12,827 nucleotides of DNA from an uncultured Saprospiraceae bacterium (GCA_937969485.1 CALBVQ010000098.1:1-12827); one strand, 5' to 3'. Numbered from the stretch's first letter, positions 1 through 8,549 are shown. Program-made: numbers and translations. Notes: a model not told the origin generated them from the letters alone.

Positions 1-1401
1 TGAACGGGAATATGACCCATCGGCTGTACTAAGTGTCACGTTGGCTTCTGGAAATGAAGTACTTAAACATAGTATTGAAGGCGAAGAAAACAAAGCTGGA
101 TCTCCTGCCATTTTCCAAATTGGTGGAATAAAATATTCAAACCCTTGTTGACATGCAACTTGATCAAGTGCCTCAGGACAATCTGGGTCTTGAAAATCAA
201 TCATTCCGTCACCATCATCATCGATACCATTCCCACAAATTTCTGTTCCAAAATCTACAGCTGGGTCAGTACAACTATAAAATGCCTCCCAGCCTGATAC
301 TTCACCAAAAGGACCAGATTTAAAACGGAATGTCAAGCAACTTCCCGTTGCTTGAAAGAAAGATCTCACTCTAAATTGATCTAGACCAATTCCTCCCTCA
401 GGTCCAAAAAAGACGCCAATCAATGGCGCATTTTCATCCGGCCCATCATAAACAAGCAACGAATCTGCCAGAACACCTATGTTTAAGTTAAAACTAGTGA
501 AAGTCATCTCCATCTTACCTCCGTTATCAGAACAGAAAGTGTAAATCGTGTCTAGGTTAGGTGAATAATTTCCAGGAATTAGTCCATTGTTATCATCGGT
601 AAATATTCCTGAGCATCCTACGATTGTATTCTCACAATCTGGATCCATAGAATCTACTAGCATATCACCATCATCGTCAATTCCATTGCCACATATTTCT
701 ACACAACCACTATTGATAACAACAGCTACTCCAGGCGTTTCACAGGTCCCATCGTCATATCTTGCAGATACAATGTAAGTGCCAGGTACTAAACCTGTCG
801 CCAAACTAGCAGAACCATAAGTCATACCGCTGTTAAATGAATATTCAACTGTACCTTGTATCCCACTTGCTATGATTTCTATTGCACCATCAGTATTCAT
901 ACATGAAGCAGCAGTAAATACAATATCGTCTATCGTTACGTCACAATCATCTACACAAGTTATGTCAGCTGAATAACCAGGTCCTGTTGTAGAACCGTCA
1001 GATTCGAATACTAACGTCAGACAGCCATTGGTAGAGACTACCGCCCCAGGGGAGTTCGAATTAGTAAATACACCAATGATAGGTGCATCTGTATCTACTC
1101 CATCATAAATGAATAAAAAGTCAAAATTCTCTTCAATATCGAATGAAGTGAATGTCAACTTAATCTGATTACCCATATCAGAGCAGTAAGTTGTCGTAAT
1201 AGACTCGTTATTACTGTAATCTGCACCTGCACCTCCGGAGTCTGTAACAAGACCTGTACAGCCATCAATTGACTGTGCTGAAGAAATACTTAAAAAAAGT
1301 ACAAAAAACATTAAACTAAGAACGAATTTTAGTGCTCCACTGCAATTTTCATATAAAATCGCCTGAAGATTGTTCGAATTTGGTGTTTCCCAATTTTTCA
1401 T
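1..1401 (-). CDS. Secreted protein with two CUB-like domains and calcium-type Asp/Gly motifs (3' end outside window)
   Basis: The frame is open from the ATG at 1401 to the window edge (467 codons, no stop), so this is the N-terminal part of a larger protein. Residues about 24-42 form a hydrophobic signal segment ending in SSAQS, after an unusually long polar start. Residues 48-149 look like a CUB domain (paired cysteines, LTFTSFD, FLFIYDG, LTLVFESDG). Residues 154-233 resemble an SprB-type or Ig-like repeat (DGAIEI...GLVPGTYIVSARYDDGTC). A second CUB-like domain spans 263-377 (MTFTSFN, LLVYDG, LTFRFKSG). Each is flanked by an Asp-rich CGNGIDDDGD...DPDC motif (235-256 and 387-408), plausibly calcium binding. 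The tail from 417 starts another domain that I do not recognise securely; it faintly resembles the start of IgGFc-binding-like regions. An in-frame ATG at 1455 would add 18 residues before the signal segment and is less likely. A T9SS sorting domain is expected beyond the window, by inference only. Probably a surface or secreted adhesion or matrix protein; substrate unknown. Confidence 0.85.
   Translation of the reverse strand, partial: MKNWETPNSNNLQAILYENCSGALKFVLSLMFFVLFLSISSAQSIDGCTGLVTDSGGAGADYSNNESITTTYCSDMGNQIKLTFTSFDIEENFDFLFIYDGVDTDAPIIGVFTNSNSPGAVVSTNGCLTLVFESDGSTTGPGYSADITCVDDCDVTIDDIVFTAASCMNTDGAIEIIASGIQGTVEYSFNSGMTYGSASLATGLVPGTYIVSARYDDGTCETPGVAVVINSGCVEICGNGIDDDGDMLVDSMDPDCENTIVGCSGIFTDDNNGLIPGNYSPNLDTIYTFCSDNGGKMEMTFTSFNLNIGVLADSLLVYDGPDENAPLIGVFFGPEGGIGLDQFRVRSFFQATGSCLTFRFKSGPFGEVSGWEAFYSCTDPAVDFGTEICGNGIDDDGDGMIDFQDPDCPEALDQVACQQGFEYFIPPIWKMAGDPALFSSPSILCLSTSFPEANVTLSTADGSYSRS
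178..243 (-). repeat. Second copy of the coding repeat for the CGNGIDDDGD motif
   Basis: Encodes residues 387-408 of the CUB protein, reading EICGNGIDDDGDGMIDFQDP plus DC. It matches the copy at 634-699 almost exactly in its first ten residues. Together with the preceding CUB domain it suggests that a CUB plus Asp-motif unit was duplicated inside the gene. The spacing of Asp residues suggests calcium binding, but this is not shown. Confidence 0.7.
634..699 (-). repeat. First copy of the coding repeat for the CGNGIDDDGD motif
   Basis: Encodes residues 235-256 of the CUB protein, reading EICGNGIDDDGDMLVDSMDP plus DC. It lies between the SprB-like repeat and the second CUB-like domain. Its second half has diverged from the copy at 178-243 (MLVDSM against GMIDFQ). 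Confidence 0.7.
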
Positions 1402-1433
1402 ATAAAATACTGATTTAATGAATTTTATGTGGC

Positions 1434-1452
1434 AAAAAAGCCCAATTTGGGC
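1434..1452 (-). terminator. Terminator-like hairpin upstream of the CUB gene
   Basis: On the minus strand GCCC, a five-base AT loop and GGGC are followed directly by TTTTTT, the layout of an intrinsic terminator. The flanking bases of the loop can extend the stem to GCCCAA/TTGGGC if the loop closes to one base, so the usable stem is short. It points toward the CUB gene, 33 bases upstream of its ATG. It could end a transcript coming from the 1460-2200 region, or act as an attenuator in the gene's leader. Strength is modest because the stem is short. Confidence 0.45.
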
Positions 1453-1455
1453 CAT

Positions 1456-1735
1456 CTTCCACTATCATACAGTACTTGTAATGCAAATCACGTACCAAGT
1501 TTTCTTCTGTTTCATAAAAAGACCATCAATAACCACAATCTTTATTAGCTGATAATCTCAGTTCGAATAAAATTGCGCGATGCAATTGTGATACCAATTT
1601 AACTTAAATCAGAGCTAATATTTCCTTTTCTCTTTCTGGTACTTTCACAAAACAACTCGGGGAAACTAACCCCACGACAACCTAATTATATAGATTGAAC
1701 ATATAATGGCTGTAAAATCAAGTCTTAACCTTCGT
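1456..1735. other. AT-rich intergenic stretch with no recognised gene
   Basis: No credible reading frame and no match to the TAnnTTTG promoter element was found on either strand. Small inverted repeats are present: AATTGC/GCAATT at 1571-1587 with a five-base loop, and GGGG/CCCC at 1659-1673. Both could be chance. The promoter of the CUB gene should lie here or just downstream of the hairpin at 1434-1452, but I cannot place it. Confidence 0.5.
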
Positions 1736-1835
1736 CTTGAGCCTTACTCCTGTTGTATCATGTAGCGAGTGCCGCAGGATCAATCTTAAGAAATCTGAAA
1801 ATCTATTGGATAGTAAGGTAATGTGTTGGGCGGGT

Positions 1836-1967
1836 CCCACTGTCCTCAAAAAAATGAGGCCATTGGGTCGTAGTACTACAAGTTTCGTTATTCACTCATC
1901 CCTGCGACTGGGAAAAGCCCAGTCTGCGGGATCAAGGCAAGCCTTGACTTTCCGTGTTACTCCCGCA
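1836..1967. repeat. Cluster of strong inverted repeats (structured DNA or RNA)
   Basis: Four hairpins follow one another. 1836-1867 has 13-base arms with two mismatches around A6 (CCTCA/TGAGG at the tip). 1870-1879 is the palindrome GTAGTACTAC. 1906-1924 is GACTGGG/CCCAGTC, which extends to 1898-1932 through ATCCC/GGGAT across a 3x3 internal loop. 1925-1967 pairs TGCGGGA with TCCCGCA and encloses a 16-base palindrome at 1932-1947 (TCAAGGC/GCCTTGA). GCGGGA at 1926-1931 can pair either upstream (1898-1902) or downstream (1961-1966), so the last two structures exclude each other. GC content is visibly higher than in the surroundings. It may be a REP/MITE-like element or a structured RNA; I recognise no known family. 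Confidence 0.6.
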
Positions 1968-1968
1968 A

Positions 1969-2146
1969 AATCAATAGATTCGTATTCATGCCTTAACTCG
2001 AATTTTGTGATAGGACTGCTTCATGAGAACTTAAAATACAAAGACAAAGGGAGCCCAAGACTTCTTTTGGAGTGCAGAAATGATAACTATCACGAAGAGT
2101 ATCAAACGACATTATCGAAGCAGTTTGAGTTCGTAAAAGATATCTT
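1969..2146 (+). repeat. Diverged dispersed repeat, copy A
   Basis: Matches the minus strand of 10887-11029. The match starts at AATCAATAGATT, resumes after material missing from copy B with roughly 70 percent identity over 44 aligned bases, and ends with TCGAAGCAGTTTGAGTT (17 identical bases at 2115-2131) and GATATCTT. Relative to copy B it carries about 48 extra bases in its first half and lacks 12 bases before 2110. It sits directly after the hairpin cluster. Function unknown. Confidence 0.7.
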
Positions 2147-2202
2147 AATGCATATTGTTTGATCAAAAAGAACGAAACTCTTGTATGAAAATAAGCTACA
2201 CC

Positions 2203-2236
2203 AAAAAGAGCCCTTCAATAGTATTGAAGAGCTCTT
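2203..2236 (-). terminator. Intrinsic terminator of the 2047-residue surface protein gene
   Basis: Read on the minus strand, AAGAGC and CTTCAATA arms pair with TATTGAAG and GCTCTT around a small loop with one C/A mismatch, followed by TTTTT. It lies 21 bases past the stop codon at 2258. The plus strand lacks a T-run after the stem, so it serves the minus-strand gene only. Confidence 0.85.
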
Positions 2237-2257
2237 GCATTAGTTTGGTAAGTGTCT

Positions 2258-5200
2258 TTACTTAATCTTCATTAATTTCTTATTAATGGTATTTACACCG
2301 TCTGAAATCTTAACGGTATATACCCCTTCAGTTACAACGTCCCCTTCATTAAGTGAGATAAGGTGTTGGTCGCTGTAATTTTGTTCGAACACTAACTTAC
2401 CTTCTACAGAGTAGATCTGCAGTGAAACATTTCTTGTATCAAATCCTGTTAATTCAATATTGACAATATTACTAAATGGATTAGGATAAATAGTAGCTTC
2501 TGTAATTACTGCGTCCGCCGTACGTGGAACAAACTGTGCACTTTGCTCAATCGTTGCTGTGGACTTTCCTAATAATACAGTCATATCATTTAGTGTAGAT
2601 CTTAAGTCATCAATGTTAAAGTCCCCGACCAATGTTGCAAAATTTTGCACACCATCCATCTTATGTATATCAGTCCAAATAATTCGTTGAACTCCACCTA
2701 CTAGATTACTATTCTCCTCACTGATGTCGAAAAGATCAGAAGAGATATTGAAACTTGCAGTCTCAATTGACCAATCAATTCCTACTAAGTCACTTACATC
2801 TGCATAAAGTTCATACACCGTTTCTCCATCTATCTCACTTTGATCATAGCTTATTTCAAATGTTGATCTAGTAGCTAGTTCTTTCCCATCAACCAAACCC
2901 TCTGCATGCGAACCGTTGACATCTCCAACTTTGATTGTTGTAAAATCAAAAGAGGAAACCTCACTCATATTTATTGTTCGTGGATAATCATAAGGATCTA
3001 TCAAAGACTCTAACTCGAAATCAGCAGGATATGCAATCCAACTCATATTGTTACTAAACTCATCAATATGACCAAGTAGTAACTTTCTAAGCTGGATAAT
3101 ATCAGTACCGTTGATCTTTTCATTATTATCAACATCTGCCGCTATCCATTGTGCATTTGTAGGAAGAACTTCAATTCCTAGTATATGTTTTCTTATGAAT
3201 AATAAGTCGATCGCAGTTACTCCATGCAATGTCGTGTTGTAATCTTCAATTGCAATAATTGCAGCCTCAGAAAAAGAATTGTCTAGCACTACAAACTGTC
3301 CGTTTTCATCGGTCGTAAGTTGGTAACTCATATTCTCCACGTCATCAATCATAACTGCTGCATCTTTATTGATGTATCCATTGGATGATTGTACAAGACC
3401 TCCTAATAATGAACCATTACAGAAATTAAGGTTATCTTGAACTAAGAAAGTCGTATTACAAAAATCTTGATTCCCTTCTCCATCAGTGACATAAACAGTT
3501 ACAAATTGAAATCCTAGATCATCACAAGTATAAGTTCTCTCTTTGTCATTTACATCTTCACTAAATGAGTATCTTAAATCAGTCGTTGCAGTACAGTTAT
3601 CAAACGAGCCGGCATTAAAGTCTTCAGCATTTATCATAACCATTCCCATTGCTGAAATACTTGCGACGAAACCAGTTTTACAATATGGCGTAGGCTCTTT
3701 ATCATTGGGAAGGATCGTAATTAGCTGAGAAGCGGCACTTGTATTTCCACAACCATCACTCATAACAGCAAGTAAAGTATGCTCACCTATTGGTAAATTT
3801 GGCACACCGTTAACACCAGATGATACAACATTACTATTTATATAGTTCCCTGACGAAGGTAGATCAATTGTATTGTCACTAAATAGATCTATCTTATATT
3901 GATATGTGATAAACGTAGCATCAGTACAATTATCAGAAGCAGATAGAGTAAAGTTTACAGACTCATTTTCGCAATTTGATGCAGTAAGAATAACTTCTTC
4001 AAACTCAGCTACAGGTCCATCGCTATCAAATGCATCGATCTCTATGTAAAACTCAAAATATCCATTCAATGAATTATATGGATCATTCTCACCTGTTACA
4101 GGGTCAACAAAATTCTCATCGAAAACACATTGATCAATTACTTCGTAATGCACTAAGTACTTCTTACAAGCACCTCCAGCAAAATTGAATGTATCAACTG
4201 TAATCTTTTCCCCAACTTCAGTACATAAATCATATATATCAATGTCTAACTCAGGAACTGAGAATCCGTCATTACAATCTATTTCTATAGCAGGCAGGTC
4301 ATCATCAGGATCATTGCTATTATCATTCATACTGCACCAGTTATACACAGAGTTGTTTAATGATTTAAAGTTTATTCGATCACAAGATAATGTGTTGCCT
4401 TCATTTGGCGTTACGGTAATAATCTGCGCACATGCTGCAGATGTTCCACCACCTAAGGCGATAAATTGTCTTATAATAATACCTTCTCCACAATTCGATG
4501 CAGGCGCAATAGCTTGCGAAATCAGTGTACCACCACAGCCATTGACTACAGTTGGTTCTCCGAACATCTCATTCATAAGATCAGTATTCTGAAGATCTAA
4601 AGAAATAGCATCAATACAATTGATCGACATTGCTGGTGGGCAAATTAATATAGGAGCTAATTTATTTTGAACAATTACCTCTACCATTGCAGTATTACAA
4701 TTATCTAATGAAGTACCAAATTCTCCGTTACCATCTGCGTCATCACAAACTCTGAATGTAACCATTTGAGGTTCTCCGGTGTCTTCACAACAAAAATGAA
4801 CAACATCATTGAATTGAAAATTATCATCTCCTGCAGGTAAATCATAGTCGATAGCACCACAAGTACTAAAATTTCGTATCACAGAGAAATCAATTTCACC
4901 ACAAGAATCGTACGAACCATCGTCAAAACTCGAAGCAAATAGCTTAGCTTTTCCATCTGCAGCAAGCGTAACAGTCAAACTTGATTCTGCCAGAATCACT
5001 GGTGGCACTAAATCAACGAAAGTGACAGTAAATATCTGTTCCTCAGCATTTTCACAATCATCGCTTCCAATTACAATCACCTCATAGGCATTGCCTAATA
5101 CAGGGTTATCAATTCTATAATAATTATTATCAATCACTCCTTGTTCTGCAGCGAATGAAACTGAAGCTTCACCACAATCATCACTAATTGGTATCAAAGG

Positions 5201-8200
5201 CAGTTGATATTCTCCTCTACAGTGATTATCTACACTTATGGTAACATTTTCAGGAGCAACGAATTCTGGAGCAGTGGTATCTAGGATCTTAATAACTTGA
5301 ATATCCTCAGCTACCTCTCCTGAACACCAATCAACAGCAGTCCAACTTCTCAATACTTTGAAGCTATTATTACCACAAACTGGAATAACACTATCATCAT
5401 AGTAAATAATTAAATCACTACATCCCAATCCTAGCATTGGCTCACCCGTTCCAATAAGAGTCCCAGAACCCGCGGGGCTTGGATTGCCATCCTCATCAAG
5501 TGCATAATCAATACCAGCACCTGCACAATCTAGAACCGGATTACCTCCCAGTCCATCAAAGTCCTGAGGGAAAACGATTTCATTAAATAAATCTCTTGCA
5601 ATTTGAATCACTTGAACACACTCCTCACTCTCATTTCCAGCTGCATCTATAGCAATCCAAGTTCTTCGTATTTCTTGGAAAAAATCGTCATTACATGTTC
5701 CCTCTATTATTTCTTCATCCATCACAAATGTGAATGTTGAGCAATTATCTTCAACATCTGGATTCACGGCGCTTATATCGGCACCGCAGTCCACAACTAC
5801 TAAATCCGGACAAACTATCACGGGTGTCAATTTATCTTCAATGATCACATATCCCCAACAACTATTTCCAGATTCAGCATCAATAATTGAAATCTCTATA
5901 GGTTCATTAATAATTGAATTATCAAGAATAATGGAATTTCCATTACCGTACGAATTGTCCATTGAAACACCTACAGATTCACCATCGTAAGTTGCAGTAA
6001 TATTGAACTCGTCATAACATCCATAATCATTCCCCTCAAGTAACATGTCAGCTGTTACTATAGCTTCACAATTTTCATTTAAACTCAAATTTATAGATCC
6101 ATTACAAGCGAGAGTGTTACTAGAGGCAACAGATGCATCAATTATGATCATATAAGAACAAGAAACTAGTACACCTTGATCTGTAGTTCCTTCAAAAACT
6201 ACTGTATAAGGTGAATTTGACTGATCTAAGAAATCTCCACTGACAGGTCCAGATACTTGTTCTAGCTCAAGGCCTGGAGAACAGTTATCTATCGCAGAAG
6301 CATCTACTATATTAGCAACTATTCCGCACTCTCCTCCATCTAGAGAAACAATTAGATCTGCAGGACACATAAGCATTGTTCCACCGAAATCTGAAATCAC
6401 AAATTCAACCTCAAATACATCATTGGGGCAAATACCCATAAAATCCGTCGTAAAAGTTCCGATAGGAAAAGGAACAGGTGAAGATGCATTAGTTGTTTGA
6501 TTGTCAAATACATTTATCCCTGAAAAACTCCATTGATTGACATCAAAAGATGCCAGGTTTATTGAATCTCCAGCTACCCTGTGCGCCCAACCATCAGTAT
6601 ATTCCCAAGGTTGTCCAGTTCCATCTACATCTATTTCGCCAAAGACATCAATTACGCTTCCATTGCAAAACAGTTCTATTGCATCATCCCCATTAATTGA
6701 GGGAGCCATATTATCAACGTAATCAGCTTCGAAACCAAAGAAATCTTCAAAAGCCGAAGGTACGGTGGTGACATAAATAAAATCACCTTTCGCTAAATTG
6801 TCTGCTGGAAATGTAAACTCTTCTCCATCTGTACCACCACCATTACTAGCAGACCCAACTCCATACAAAGACAAATCTGGGATGTCGTTTACTGCAAATA
6901 ACTCAATAGCCTTTGGCAATCCACCAGATAAACTACCATCAACAATCCCTGTAATCATAAGATTTCCGCATGACCCCACAGTGTTACTTATTGTGTATGT
7001 TCCAAGTGCTGATCCCGCAAGATCAATTTCACCCGTCGCAGAGTCAAGAGCTAGATCATCCCCATTAGCTGAAGTAACTTCAAAAAAGCCAGCGACTCCA
7101 TCATTAAATATAGGAGCCACAATCCCGTCTCCTGGACAGATTGAGTCAAATGGATATGCAAAAGCCGCACTCAGGGGCTGTGCATTAAACAGAATCACTT
7201 CATCTGACTCTCCACACAATGCACCAGGAAGTGTCCATGTCAGTGTAATTGGTGTATCATATTCATCGTCCGACGGGATATACATGGATGTCGGGCTCGT
7301 CACATCACTAAAATCACCTAATCCTCCCGACCAAGCTCCCGCAATAGTAGGATCGCCTGTCGCATTCAGCTCAAATGCAGTAGCAGCACAAGCAAATTGA
7401 TTCAAACCTGCATCGGTATTTGGTACCACAGTTACAATCACTGGCTCTGCAGTAGATTCTCCTGTACCATCAATAGCAGTAACCCAAATCGTATCCGGAG
7501 ATGTTTCTAAGGTTGTACCTGGATCATAAGATGTAGCCATACCGCTAAGTAAGGTAGCATTTGGATTGACACCTGGATCATCATCATAGAAGTTATAAGT
7601 GATATCTCCATTTGGTGTACCTTTCACCTTAATATCATCAAATGCTACTTCTTCATTTCCAGAGGTCATTTGAACTAAAATTCTGAATACAACCGAATTA
7701 CCTGCTGAAGCAGCCATTGGAAGATCAAAATTAAATATTTGCGCTACATTAGTCAACATAGGACCATCGTCACCGTTTCCATCGCAATTTACATCATGAT
7801 GCAACGGGTCATTAAAGTTATCGTCTCCCAAATTTGACCTAAAACACAATCCTTGTACAAACGGTCCTCCATCAACAGAATACTCTACAAAAACATGATC
7901 GCCTAAATCGTACCCTGGATTCGTATTCTGAGGGTTTTCATTACCTGCAGCCATGGCGAAGCAAAAACTTACATCTCCAAAAGCAGAAATATCAACCGGA
8001 TCGAAAGTTAAGCTTTGCTCACTATTGCCATCTCCACCATTATCATCAACATCTTCAGCAGCCCAAAAAATATTAATTCCATCTTCGAAACTATACATTC
8101 CACCTGTCGTAATAGATATATCGCTACCATTTGTCGCTTGAAAATGATCATTTATACCATCATTAAATTCGATTGAAGCTTCAAATGCTAAATTATTTTC

Positions 8201-8401
8201 TTGAAAATCGAATGTCTGGCAGGCTAATTCTTGTTCTATTGGACCGTCAGCTTGAGTCGGAACAATTAAAATTTCATCACCTTCACATACTGTAATATCC
8301 TCCACTTCTGGTGCTGAAGGCATCAAAAATACTGAGAATGAATAACTTAAAAAAATAGCTAGAAAAGCAATAGCAATTTTTAAAGAGGAAAATTTTGTCA
8401 T
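2258..8401 (-). CDS. Giant multidomain T9SS-secreted protein with LTD-like, HYR-like and dockerin-like modules
   Basis: This 2047-residue protein starts with a signal peptide (about 1-30, hydrophobic IAIAFLAIFLSYSFSVFL). Residues 60-260 form a beta-sandwich-like module ending VAFDDIKVKG, and 262-330 an Ig-like module. Residues 481-650 resemble the lamin-tail-like (LTD) domain known from extracellular nucleases (KAIELFAVND, GTDGEEFTFPAD, NGDDAIELF, GTGQPWEYTDGW). Residues 675-757 form a HYR-type domain (MLMCPADLIVSLD...DNC), and several cysteine-rich HYR-like modules continue to about 1660. Residues 1664-1710 resemble a carboxypeptidase-regulatory-like fold. Residues 1727-1780 contain a dockerin-like pair (GVTAIDLLFIRKHILG and ADVDNNEKINGTDIIQLRKL). 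Residues 1800-1965 are cohesin-like or unassigned. Residues 1968-2047 are a T9SS type A sorting domain (IYPNPFSN, VYTVKISDG, KKLMKIK). No catalytic domain is evident. Most likely an adhesin or matrix scaffold on the cell surface; binding partner unknown. Confidence 0.93.
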   Translation of the reverse strand: MTKFSSLKIAIAFLAIFLSYSFSVFLMPSAPEVEDITVCEGDEILIVPTQADGPIEQELACQTFDFQENNLAFEASIEFNDGINDHFQATNGSDISITTGGMYSFEDGINIFWAAEDVDDNGGDGNSEQSLTFDPVDISAFGDVSFCFAMAAGNENPQNTNPGYDLGDHVFVEYSVDGGPFVQGLCFRSNLGDDNFNDPLHHDVNCDGNGDDGPMLTNVAQIFNFDLPMAASAGNSVVFRILVQMTSGNEEVAFDDIKVKGTPNGDITYNFYDDDPGVNPNATLLSGMATSYDPGTTLETSPDTIWVTAIDGTGESTAEPVIVTVVPNTDAGLNQFACAATAFELNATGDPTIAGAWSGGLGDFSDVTSPTSMYIPSDDEYDTPITLTWTLPGALCGESDEVILFNAQPLSAAFAYPFDSICPGDGIVAPIFNDGVAGFFEVTSANGDDLALDSATGEIDLAGSALGTYTISNTVGSCGNLMITGIVDGSLSGGLPKAIELFAVNDIPDLSLYGVGSASNGGGTDGEEFTFPADNLAKGDFIYVTTVPSAFEDFFGFEADYVDNMAPSINGDDAIELFCNGSVIDVFGEIDVDGTGQPWEYTDGWAHRVAGDSINLASFDVNQWSFSGINVFDNQTTNASSPVPFPIGTFTTDFMGICPNDVFEVEFVISDFGGTMLMCPADLIVSLDGGECGIVANIVDASAIDNCSPGLELEQVSGPVSGDFLDQSNSPYTVVFEGTTDQGVLVSCSYMIIIDASVASSNTLACNGSINLSLNENCEAIVTADMLLEGNDYGCYDEFNITATYDGESVGVSMDNSYGNGNSIILDNSIINEPIEISIIDAESGNSCWGYVIIEDKLTPVIVCPDLVVVDCGADISAVNPDVEDNCSTFTFVMDEEIIEGTCNDDFFQEIRRTWIAIDAAGNESEECVQVIQIARDLFNEIVFPQDFDGLGGNPVLDCAGAGIDYALDEDGNPSPAGSGTLIGTGEPMLGLGCSDLIIYYDDSVIPVCGNNSFKVLRSWTAVDWCSGEVAEDIQVIKILDTTAPEFVAPENVTISVDNHCRGEYQLPLIPISDDCGEASVSFAAEQGVIDNNYYRIDNPVLGNAYEVIVIGSDDCENAEEQIFTVTFVDLVPPVILAESSLTVTLAADGKAKLFASSFDDGSYDSCGEIDFSVIRNFSTCGAIDYDLPAGDDNFQFNDVVHFCCEDTGEPQMVTFRVCDDADGNGEFGTSLDNCNTAMVEVIVQNKLAPILICPPAMSINCIDAISLDLQNTDLMNEMFGEPTVVNGCGGTLISQAIAPASNCGEGIIIRQFIALGGGTSAACAQIITVTPNEGNTLSCDRINFKSLNNSVYNWCSMNDNSNDPDDDLPAIEIDCNDGFSVPELDIDIYDLCTEVGEKITVDTFNFAGGACKKYLVHYEVIDQCVFDENFVDPVTGENDPYNSLNGYFEFYIEIDAFDSDGPVAEFEEVILTASNCENESVNFTLSASDNCTDATFITYQYKIDLFSDNTIDLPSSGNYINSNVVSSGVNGVPNLPIGEHTLLAVMSDGCGNTSAASQLITILPNDKEPTPYCKTGFVASISAMGMVMINAEDFNAGSFDNCTATTDLRYSFSEDVNDKERTYTCDDLGFQFVTVYVTDGEGNQDFCNTTFLVQDNLNFCNGSLLGGLVQSSNGYINKDAAVMIDDVENMSYQLTTDENGQFVVLDNSFSEAAIIAIEDYNTTLHGVTAIDLLFIRKHILGIEVLPTNAQWIAADVDNNEKINGTDIIQLRKLLLGHIDEFSNNMSWIAYPADFELESLIDPYDYPRTINMSEVSSFDFTTIKVGDVNGSHAEGLVDGKELATRSTFEISYDQSEIDGETVYELYADVSDLVGIDWSIETASFNISSDLFDISEENSNLVGGVQRIIWTDIHKMDGVQNFATLVGDFNIDDLRSTLNDMTVLLGKSTATIEQSAQFVPRTADAVITEATIYPNPFSNIVNIELTGFDTRNVSLQIYSVEGKLVFEQNYSDQHLISLNEGDVVTEGVYTVKISDGVNTINKKLMKIK
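2261..2497 (-). other. T9SS C-terminal sorting domain of the giant protein (coding sub-region)
   Basis: Encodes residues 1969-2047. PNPF, the pattern LQIYSVEGKLV and the final GVYTVKISDG...KKLMKIK follow the type A sorting domain, which in known T9SS proteins is recognised at the outer membrane and cleaved off after export. That this protein is exported by T9SS follows from family knowledge; no T9SS component is encoded in the window. Confidence 0.85.
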
Positions 8402-8418
8402 TTGGTTATAATTTACGC

Positions 8419-8435
8419 GTTACTACTGCAGTAAC
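8419..8435. promoter_or_regulatory. Inverted repeat in the leader of the giant protein gene
   Basis: GTTACT and AGTAAC are perfect six-base arms around ACTGC, 18 bases upstream of the ATG at 8401. In this AT-rich divergent region it is the only compact symmetric site that includes G and C in its arms. It could be an operator or a leader hairpin. Chance is also possible. Confidence 0.25.
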
Positions 8436-8549
8436 ATATGCAAGATTATAATATTTATACGTCATTTCATAATTTTTTGCATAAATAAATTCGTTAATAC
8501 CAAATTCTTACGCATAAAAGATATTCATATATGTATATTTTTAATGCAA

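Larger units (their letters stand above)
1737..2162 (+). pseudogene. Doubtful 141-codon reading frame, possibly a decayed gene or non-coding
   Basis: The frame opens with TTG, has no promoter or ribosome signal that I can see, and runs through a cluster of hairpins (1836-1967) that by itself explains much of its composition. The first 80 residues are rich in Ser, Arg and short-hairpin-derived repeats and do not look like a folded protein. The last 40 look more protein-like and end LSKQFEFVKDILMHIV. That ending has a counterpart at 10883-11020 on the minus strand (FSKQFEFVLDILI then stop), with a 12-base in-frame insertion but many other amino-acid changes. On the opposite strand a 40-residue frame also crosses the region. 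No family recognised. I favour a repeat or gene relic over a working gene. Confidence 0.2.

Noticed and set aside
1898..1967. Riboswitch, retron msd or integron attC site
   Set aside because: The hairpins invite this, but no reverse transcriptase or integrase is nearby, the attC core pattern (RYYYAAC/GTTRRRY) is not met, and no conserved riboswitch core is recognisable.
4185..4592. 135-codon plus-strand frame inside the giant gene
   Set aside because: Antisense shadow of the HYR-like region; no recognisable domain and no start context.
6798..7400. 200-codon plus-strand frame inside the giant gene
   Set aside because: It is antisense to a continuous, domain-rich coding frame and has Ser/Pro-rich composition typical of the complement of such genes.
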